Shown here: positions 58,944 to 64,000 of the stretch, one piece after another
Numbering within the stretch: the first letter of the stretch is position 1
Layout: each line of letters opens with the position of its first letter
Assembly: GCA_027488815.1 (NCBI GenBank)
Contig: JAIYAX010000018.1
Coordinates: forward strand, 53,878-117,877
DNA: 64,000 nt
From: Cytophagaceae bacterium
GTDB taxonomy: Bacteria > Bacteroidota > Bacteroidia > Cytophagales > JAIYAX01
Direction: 5' to 3'
The notes under the pieces: generated by a model
Told to the model about the DNA's origin: nothing
Seen by the model: the letters and a program-made list of their open reading frames with translations, nothing else
The model's database searches: none
Made by a program: the position numbers and the translations under genes

Positions 58944-59414
58944 ATGAATAGTAAACTCATTGAAAGTAAAAAAGTCCGCACCCATTGGGACGAGGAAAAG
59001 GAAACTTGGTATTTCTCGGTGATAGATGTCATTGAGATACTTACTGGCAGTAGCATTCCTAAACGATATTGGAGTGACCTAAAAAAGAAGCTTACCAAAG
59101 AGGGAAGTCAGTTGTACGAAAATATCGTACAACTGAAATTTGAGGCTACAGATGGTAAAAAGTATGTTACTTATTGTTTGGATACGCCCAATTTATTAAA
59201 GCTTACCCAATCCATCCCATCCCCAAATGCTGAATTCTTCAAACAAAGTCTTGCAAATTAGGGTATGAATGAATGCAAGAAATTCAAGATCCAGAAATGG
59301 GTTATGAGAGCGGGATAGAATTGTTAAAAGCTCGGTATAAGCGAAAAGCGGATACAACAACGAACGACGGTGCAAGTAACAGGTAAAAAATTAACCTATA
59401 TTAAATCATCATGA
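58944..59414 (+). pseudogene. Degenerate Bro-N-family gene (frameshifted)
   Basis: An opening of ~105 codons encodes a Bro-N-type DNA-binding domain: KVRTHWDEEKETWYFSVIDV, then TQSIPSPNAEFFKQSLAN. It stops there, but homologous sequence continues in other frames: MQEIQDPEMGYESGIELLKA at 59274 onwards and RIQQRTTVQVTGKKLTYIKS further on, ending at a TGA at 59412-59414. At least two frameshifts are needed to join them. The last frame still ends in an ATGA overlap with the next Bro-N gene, showing that the two once formed an operon. Confidence 0.8.
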
Positions 59415-60232
59415 GCAATATCAAGTTGTTTGAACAAAAGAAGATTCGTTCCTATTGGAATGAAAAGGAAGAGCAATGGTATTTTTCCGTTGTTGACATT
59501 GTTGAAGCACTTACAGATTCTGTGAACGCTACCGACTACCTCAAGAAGCTCAGAAAGCGAGATTCAGAGTTGGGAAGCTACATAGGGACAAATTGTCCCC
59601 AGGTAGAAATGGTTACCAATGGTAAAAAAAGAAAAACACTAGCCGGCACAGTAAAAGACATATTCCGAATTATCCAATCCATCCCCTCTCCCAAAGCTGA
59701 ACCTTTCAAACAGTGGCTTGCAAAAGTAGGCTACGAACGTATACAAGAAATTCAAAATCCTGAGGTGAGTTTGGACAGGGCAAGGGAAAACTGGCAAAAG
59801 CTAGGAAGAAGCGAAAAGTGGATTCAGCAACGAATGACCGGGCAGGAAACCAGCAATAAACTGACAGATTACTGGCAAGAGAGTGGTGTTCAAGGGTCTG
59901 ATGAGTTTGCGTTCCTAACAAATATAATCCATCAAGAGTGGACTGGCTTAACCGTAAAAAATCACAAAGATTTAAAAGGTTTGAAATCGCAAAATCTTCG
60001 TGACCACATGAGTGAAGCGGAGTTGATTTTTACTGCTTTGGCAGAGCTTTCAACAAGACAAATAGCCGAAACCGAAAAAGCAAAAGGTGTTCAAGAAAAT
60101 GCCATTGCCGGAAAAAAAGGCGGAAAAATTGCAAAAGATGCAAGACTGGCTTTGGAGCAAAAAACAGGAAAGAAAGTGATTACAAAGGAGAACTTCTTGC
60201 CACCATCAAAAGGTAAGAAAAAAATAGAGTAG
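59411..60232 (+). CDS. Bro-N-family (DinD-like) DNA-binding protein
   Basis: The 273-residue protein has the Bro-N domain at residues ~5-115 with KKIRSYWNEKEEQWYFSVVD, DYLKKLRKRDSELGSYIG and QSIPSPKAEPFKQWLAKVGY. A helical C-terminal part follows, with RSEKWIQQRMTGQETSNKLT and EFAFLTNIIHQEWTGLTVKN. It looks intact. Proteins of this type are related to DNA-damage-inducible DinD and to phage antirepressors. It is a paralogue of the broken gene directly upstream and lies in a region full of remnants, so it is probably a mobile-element passenger. Confidence 0.85.
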   Translation: MSNIKLFEQKKIRSYWNEKEEQWYFSVVDIVEALTDSVNATDYLKKLRKRDSELGSYIGTNCPQVEMVTNGKKRKTLAGTVKDIFRIIQSIPSPKAEPFKQWLAKVGYERIQEIQNPEVSLDRARENWQKLGRSEKWIQQRMTGQETSNKLTDYWQESGVQGSDEFAFLTNIIHQEWTGLTVKNHKDLKGLKSQNLRDHMSEAELIFTALAELSTRQIAETEKAKGVQENAIAGKKGGKIAKDARLALEQKTGKKVITKENFLPPSKGKKKIE

Positions 60233-60241
60233 TTCCTTTCT

Positions 60242-61068
60242 TTACTTCATCCCTTTCACCCCCCTCGCATTCACCAAACTCTTCACTTGTGTAATCGCAA
60301 TCTGGTTGAGTTGCAGGAGCCTTTCTTTTTGTGATAAACCCTGATGAATGAGCACGGCATTGATGCTTTCGAGGTTGGATAATACGACCAATTGCTCTAG
60401 GGAGGCATGGTCTCGGATATTTCCATCGAGGGTTGGGTTGGCCTCTCTCCATGCCGCAGCAGTGACTCCAAACAGGGCCACATTAAGCAAATCGGCCTCA
60501 GTAGCATAGGAGAGGCTTGCTTGTTTTGGGGTTATGGTTTGAGGGATGAGTTTTTCTTTGATGGCATCGGTGTGTATGTGGTAATTTACCTTGGCTAAGG
60601 TGCGTTGCAGGTTCCATTCTAGTTTGAGCCTATTGTTTTCGTCTTCTTTGAGGCGTTGGAACTCTTTGATGAGGTAGAGTTTAAACTCCGCACTTATGGC
60701 AGAACCAAATTCAAAAGCGATATCTTTATGTGCGTAAGTACCTCCATATCTCCCAGATTTAGAGAAAATGCCAATTGCATTGGTTTTTTCAACCCACAAT
60801 GTGGGGCTTAATACAAAAGAAGGTAGCCCCGCTTGGGTTTTAAAGTGGTCAAATTCGACCACTTTAAAATTGGGGTTGTAAATTTTTCCCAAGTGCCTAT
60901 AAATTCAAGTGTTGTTCTGGTTCTAATCCAGTTCTTAATGACATCAGCAGCCCTTGAGGCATCAGATTTTGCTTGAGCCATATCAGTTATGCAGATATAG
61001 TCTTCACCATTATACTCGGAAATACCGACTTGAACTGATTGAACTTCTATCTTTTTAAGCTTCGTCAT
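60242..61068 (-). pseudogene. KilA-N-domain gene with a single-base frameshift
   Basis: Two overlapping frames make one protein of ~275 residues. The first 52 or so codons (to 60890) give MTKLKKIEVQSVQVGISEYN and RAADVIKNWIRTRTTLEFIG. The second frame continues GKIYNPNFKVVEFDHFKTQA, VEKTNAIGIFSKSGRYGGTY and AHKDIAFEFGSAISAEFKLY, all classical KilA-N sequence. The join is in a run of five A (minus strand, near 60885-60892) where six would keep the frame. It could be a real mutation, slippage at the run, or a base-call error. KilA-N proteins bind DNA in phages and mobile elements. Confidence 0.75.
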
Positions 61069-61128
61069 TCCACTTCTTTTTTAAATATTTCAATTACATC
61101 GAATTCGAGGTAGTTAAACTCTGGATAT

Positions 61129-61384
61129 TCAATTAACCATTGCCCTTGAATCGCCTACCACATTTTTCACTGCATCAATAACTATTTCCATTTCCTCTTT
61201 CGTGTTGAATTTACCAATAGAAAAACGAATAGAACTAAATACTGCCACTTCATCTAAGTCCATAGCGGTTAAAACATGCCAGGGCTCAAAGGATGTAAAA
61301 GTGCAAGCACTTCCATTGCTTCCAGCAATTAAAGATAAGTCATTTTCAGGATTGCTTAAACCAAACTCTCCTGAGTTTGCTCTC
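61129..61384 (-). pseudogene. C-terminal remnant of a cysteine desulfurase
   Basis: The minus strand encodes in one frame GSNGSACTFTSFEPWHVLTA, FSSIRFSIGKFNTKEEMEIV and IDAVKNVVG, ending at TGA 61129-61131. This is the last ~85 residues of an IscS/NifS/DndA-type PLP enzyme: GSACT carries the mobile-loop cysteine and SSIRFSIGKF is the conserved C-terminal strand. The reading ends at the border of the DinB direct repeat at 61385, so the 5' two thirds of the gene were lost, apparently when the duplicated segment came in. Confidence 0.75.
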
Positions 61385-62017
61385 CGCTCTCAATTGTCTA
61401 CAACTCAGCCTCCCCTCCCCCAATCTCCCTCTGATTACCATAAATGCTCCTCTTCTAAGCCCGATTTTAGATATTTGCTCCAGCGGCCTTAAACCCTACG
61501 ACGATGAACAAGCCCGAAATCCGGCAAGCGCTCAGACAAGCTCATGAGCAATTGATCGACTACCTGAGTGACCTCAGTGATGCTGATTTTACCTTTGCCG
61601 CTGATGATAAGTGGTCTGCAGGGCAGCAAATGGAGCATATCTGCCTCAGCCTGAAACCCTTAAGACAAATCATGATACTTCCTGCTTTTCTATTACGCTG
61701 GCTTTGGGGCAAGCCCAACAGACCGGGCAGGAGCTACGAGGCTTTGGTTGCCCGCTATCAACAAAAGCTAAGCGAAGGGGGCAGGGCTACTGGGCGATTT
61801 ATCCCCAAGGCGGTTCCCTTCAATAAACAAGAAGTGCTTGCCCGGGCTATCCGTACGGAGGTAGAGAAAATAGGCCATAGGCTGGAGCACTTTTCCGAAC
61901 AAGAGCTGGATACCTTGCTGCTGCCTCACCCCCTGCTGGGCAAACTGACCCTAAGGGAAATGATGTATTTCAGCATCTACCATGCCGGTCACCATCAGAA
62001 ATCGATGGCTTCAAGCT
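61385..62017 (+). repeat. Direct repeat, right copy (DinB-like gene plus ~120 bases upstream)
   Basis: This is the second copy of 58258-58890, in the same orientation, offset 3127 bases. Its left border coincides with the break in the cysteine desulfurase remnant. Confidence 0.9.
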
Positions 62018-62037
62018 TGAATGAAGGCAGACGTTAA
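61504..62037 (+). CDS. DinB-like putative metal enzyme (copy B)
   Basis: The 177-residue protein is the paralogue of the gene at 58377. The metal-binding frame MEHICLSLKPL ... YHAGHHQKS is fully kept. Differences cluster in the segment AVPFNKQEVLARAIRTEVEK (VVPFSKRDELAQTILSEVEK in copy A), and the C-terminus after HHQKS is unrelated in the two copies, which marks the end of the repeated segment. Both copies may be functional. Function is unknown. Confidence 0.85.
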   Translation: MNKPEIRQALRQAHEQLIDYLSDLSDADFTFAADDKWSAGQQMEHICLSLKPLRQIMILPAFLLRWLWGKPNRPGRSYEALVARYQQKLSEGGRATGRFIPKAVPFNKQEVLARAIRTEVEKIGHRLEHFSEQELDTLLLPHPLLGKLTLREMMYFSIYHAGHHQKSMASSLNEGRR

Positions 62038-62333
62038 AACAATAGGTCGCCGACATCCTTCATGTATAGTTCAGGATACTTTCTTCACTTTGCTCCACTT
62101 AACATATTCAAGCACCTTTGTAAGTTTAACTTATCTCAGCCTAATATTGTAATAAGCTGCGGCTGTGTAAACTCATACCATTTGATTGAGCTTTACAGCT
62201 GAAATAGGACGATTTGTGATAGCCCATTTATAGATCTGGTTTTGACTTTAATTTTTCCATGTTAACTCATCTATTGCCTTCACGCTTATAGGGGTCAAGT
62301 CTATACATAAGGGGGTCAAACATTTCTGTGGAA

Positions 62334-62363
62334 TAAAAAAACAGGTATATCTACCTATACCTG
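62334..62363 (-). terminator. Terminator-like hairpin facing left, with no matching gene
   Basis: On the minus strand CAGGTATA-GGTAGA-TATACCTG is followed by a T8 run. No leftward gene lies to its right in the window, so it is either a relic or ends an antisense transcript. Confidence 0.6.
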
Positions 62364-62407
62364 AATCAGTATTTCTGCTCTAAAATGTGAATTTAGTACT
62401 GCGGACA

Positions 62408-62465
62408 TTTGCCCTGTAGTTAAAGCTCAACTTATATTTGCCCTGTAGTTAGGGCTCAACTTATA
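62408..62465 (+). repeat. 29-bp tandem repeat, two units, with a promoter-like junction
   Basis: Units 62408-62436 and 62437-62465 differ at two bases. Each begins TTTGCCCTGTAGTTA. At the junction TATATTTG (62433-62440) fits TAnnTTTG, and TTTG at 62408-62411 lies 21 bases upstream as a possible -33 box for the gene at 62551. Confidence 0.7.
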
Positions 62466-62550
62466 AAAAGTGTATTCACTTGCAGCATTAGCTCCAAAGG
62501 CCGTATCCGAAAAGCCTCGAATAGAGTAGGAGCCATTCATTCTTATCATT

Positions 62551-63042
62551 ATGTTGCGCAAAAACCAACGAATACCTCTGCTGCTGATATTGTATTTGGC
62601 ATTGGGGTGGAGCATGACCTATGCTCAAGAGTCAGTAAATGCCGGAGGCGGTGATGCATCCGGTAGTACAGGCACTGTAGCTTATAGTATGGGTCAGGTA
62701 TTCTACACTGTAGACAATGGGACAACCGGATCAGTATCGAAAGGAGTACAACATCCATTCGAAATTTATGTAACGGGAGTCGGAGACTCAGAATTCAAGA
62801 TGTCTCTTTCTGTTTATCCAAACCCTACAACCTCTTCTCTTACACTTCAGATTGAAGACTTTAAAGAGGAGAAGTTGATGTATCAACTATTTGATACAAA
62901 GGGTACACTCTTAAGTTCTGCTGAGATTAATCAAAGCAGTACCGAAATCAACACTTCTGAATTGGCACAAGCAACATACATGCTGTATGTGGTGTCGAAA
63001 GAAAACAAAACCATCCAATCATACAAAATTGTAAAGCACTAA
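62551..63042 (+). CDS. Small secreted protein with T9SS type A sorting domain
   Basis: The 163-residue protein has a signal peptide ([20 protein letters not shown] ... TYAQ), a short mature part [20 protein letters not shown] with [12 protein letters not shown], and a C-terminal Por sorting domain with [35 protein letters not shown] and the final IQSYKIVKH. The domain sends the protein through T9SS and is then removed. The N-terminal motif ([11 protein letters not shown]...YSMGQV) is frequent in Bacteroidota proteins encoded next to collagen-like fibre genes, as here: the next gene starts 6 bases downstream. Confidence 0.88.
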   Translation: MLRKNQRIPLLLILYLALGWSMTYAQESVNAGGGDASGSTGTVAYSMGQVFYTVDNGTTGSVSKGVQHPFEIYVTGVGDSEFKMSLSVYPNPTTSSLTLQIEDFKEEKLMYQLFDTKGTLLSSAEINQSSTEINTSELAQATYMLYVVSKENKTIQSYKIVKH

Positions 63043-63047
63043 CTCAA

Positions 63048-64000
63048 ATGAAAAAGATTCATCTTTTACTTGCAATCTTGCTTGTCTCTGGCAGTTTGCT
63101 GGCACAAGCCCCACAAAGAATGAGTTACCAAGCGGTAATTCGAAACTCGAGCAACGTATTGGTTGCTACTTCACCTGTTGGAATGCGAATCAGCGTACTA
63201 CAGGGCTCGGCTACAGGAACAGCTGTATATGTCGAGACTCAAACTCAAACCACCAATGCAAACGGCTTAGTAAGTCTTCAGATTGGTAGTGGCACACCGA
63301 CTGTAGGAACTTTTGCAGGCATTAACTGGGCAAACGGACCCTACTTTATCAAGACTGAAACGGATCCATCGGGTGGTACAAACTACACTATTTCTGGTAC
63401 TTCACCTTTAGCAAGTGTGCCGTATGCGTTGTTTTCAGCTAATGGAACCCCAGGCCCTGCCGGCCCTGCCGGTCCTCAAGGCCCTGCCGGTGCTGCGGGT
63501 GCAACCGGCCCTGCTGGTGCTCAAGGTCCAATTGGATTAACTGGCCCCGCCGGTGCTGCTGGCCCTGCTGGTCCTCAAGGTCCTGCCGGATTACTGACCA
63601 ATGGAAGTGCTGCAGGTAACACCCCTTTCTGGAATGGAACTAGCTGGGTGACCAACTCAAGTAACATATTCAACAATGGCGGCAATGTAGGTATTGGGAC
63701 TTCTACCCCCTTGGGTCTGATTGATGTAAGAGCTACTTTGCCTAATGCAAACAACTGGTCTTACTTCAGGGCTAACTCAGCATCGAACCCATCAACCAAT
63801 TTTGATGCAGGATTGGCTTTAGGATGGAATAAATCAAACATAGGTGGTGAAGCAAATTTGACTTTTTCAAACGGTGTTGGTAGTAATCCGGGTCTTGAAA
63901 TAGGTGAATGGAGAGCCTCTACCTCTACTTATACTGCACACATGGCTGTGAGACATACTACAGGAAATGTAGGTATCGGAACGGTTAACCCAAGTGCAAA
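63048..64000 (+). CDS. Collagen-like secreted fibre protein (3' end outside window)
   Basis: The ATG at 63048 opens a frame that continues to the window edge. A signal peptide ([20 protein letters not shown]) is followed by a ~125-residue beta domain beginning [19 protein letters not shown], then a Gly-X-Y collagen-like region at about 63450-63590 ([16 protein letters not shown] and similar). After that comes a tail-fibre-like stalk with [17 protein letters not shown] and a second [11 protein letters not shown]. This modular form is common for Bacteroidota surface fibres and ends, in full-length relatives, in a trimer-forming or S74-type domain. It is co-transcribed with the small T9SS-sorted protein. 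Confidence 0.85.
   Translation, partial: MKKIHLLLAILLVSGSLLAQAPQRMSYQAVIRNSSNVLVATSPVGMRISVLQGSATGTAVYVETQTQTTNANGLVSLQIGSGTPTVGTFAGINWANGPYFIKTETDPSGGTNYTISGTSPLASVPYALFSANGTPGPAGPAGPQGPAGAAGATGPAGAQGPIGLTGPAGAAGPAGPQGPAGLLTNGSAAGNTPFWNGTSWVTNSSNIFNNGGNVGIGTSTPLGLIDVRATLPNANNWSYFRANSASNPSTNFDAGLALGWNKSNIGGEANLTFSNGVGSNPGLEIGEWRASTSTYTAHMAVRHTTGNVGIGTVNPSA

Larger units (their letters stand above)
62038..62550. other. Intergenic region upstream of the T9SS-sorted protein gene
   Basis: These 513 bases hold an imperfect repeat of AGGGGTCAA (about 62289 and 62311), a hairpin that reads as a leftward terminator (62334-62363) and a 29-bp tandem repeat (62408-62465) that creates a consensus -7 box. 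I see no gene. Confidence 0.6.

Noticed and set aside
56745..62040. Prophage or integrative element with a recombinase
   Set aside because: No integrase, terminase, portal, capsid, relaxase or transposase can be found. Only passenger-type DNA-binding genes and remnants are present.
62408..62465. Two 29-bp repeats considered as the start of a CRISPR array
   Set aside because: The units are directly adjacent with no spacers, only two copies exist, and no cas gene is nearby.

Overview
The window looks like chromosome of a Bacteroidota bacterium, probably a cytophagalean or flavobacterial relative. The evidence is a CarboxypepD_reg-type TonB-dependent receptor beside a surface lipoprotein, type IX secretion (Por) C-terminal sorting domains, promoters of the TTTG-N19-TAnnTTTG type, weak Shine-Dalgarno signals, and a tRNA-Ala gene without an encoded CCA. 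No prophage structural genes, IS transposase, CRISPR array or riboswitch was recognised.

Bases 1-12.7 kb are ordinary core genome. They hold the end of a LuxR-type regulator, an ECF sigma factor with a small membrane protein, a GlcD-type FAD dehydrogenase, an NlpC/P60 lipoprotein, tRNA-Ala(GGC), Hsp20, a beta-helix surface lipoprotein with its TonB receptor, a MoxR ATPase, an arsR-arsC operon with a lipoprotein arsenate reductase, and rpsT. The TonB receptor and the lipoprotein share an unusual promoter: the same -7 element, the same 10-bp gap, then TTA repeats phased at 11 bp. This is the geometry of a PhoB-type operator.

Bases 12.7-48.9 kb are a leftward surface-polysaccharide locus of about 30 tightly overlapping genes. 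It contains gmd and fcl (GDP-L-fucose supply), a GT11 fucosyltransferase, many GT2, GT4 and GT8 glycosyltransferases, two FkbM and one TylF methyltransferase, four other SAM methyltransferases, a hexapeptide acyltransferase, two epimerases, three AsnB-type amidotransferases, and a Wzm/Wzt ABC exporter. A RhuM-type gene is inserted near its 3' end. A 1191-residue PKD-repeat protein with a T9SS sorting domain is translationally linked to the third asnB.

Bases 49.3-56.7 kb are an AT-rich rightward operon of four genes: a cytosine-5 DNA methyltransferase, a 955-residue protein with an Hsp90/MutL-type ATPase at the N-terminus and a complete histidine-kinase core at the C-terminus, a divergent receiver-domain protein, and an OLD-like ABC-ATPase/Toprim nuclease. 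I read this as a candidate anti-phage or anti-plasmid system that joins modification, a phosphorelay and a nuclease. It is the most interesting object in the window.

Bases 56.7-62.0 kb are a debris field typical of an insertion hotspot. It holds truncated genes, palindromes, Bro-N and KilA-N DNA-binding genes (two of them broken), a cysteine desulfurase remnant, and two copies of a DinB-like gene in a 633-bp direct repeat 3127 bp apart. The window ends with a small T9SS-sorted protein and the start of a collagen-like surface protein that runs off the edge.
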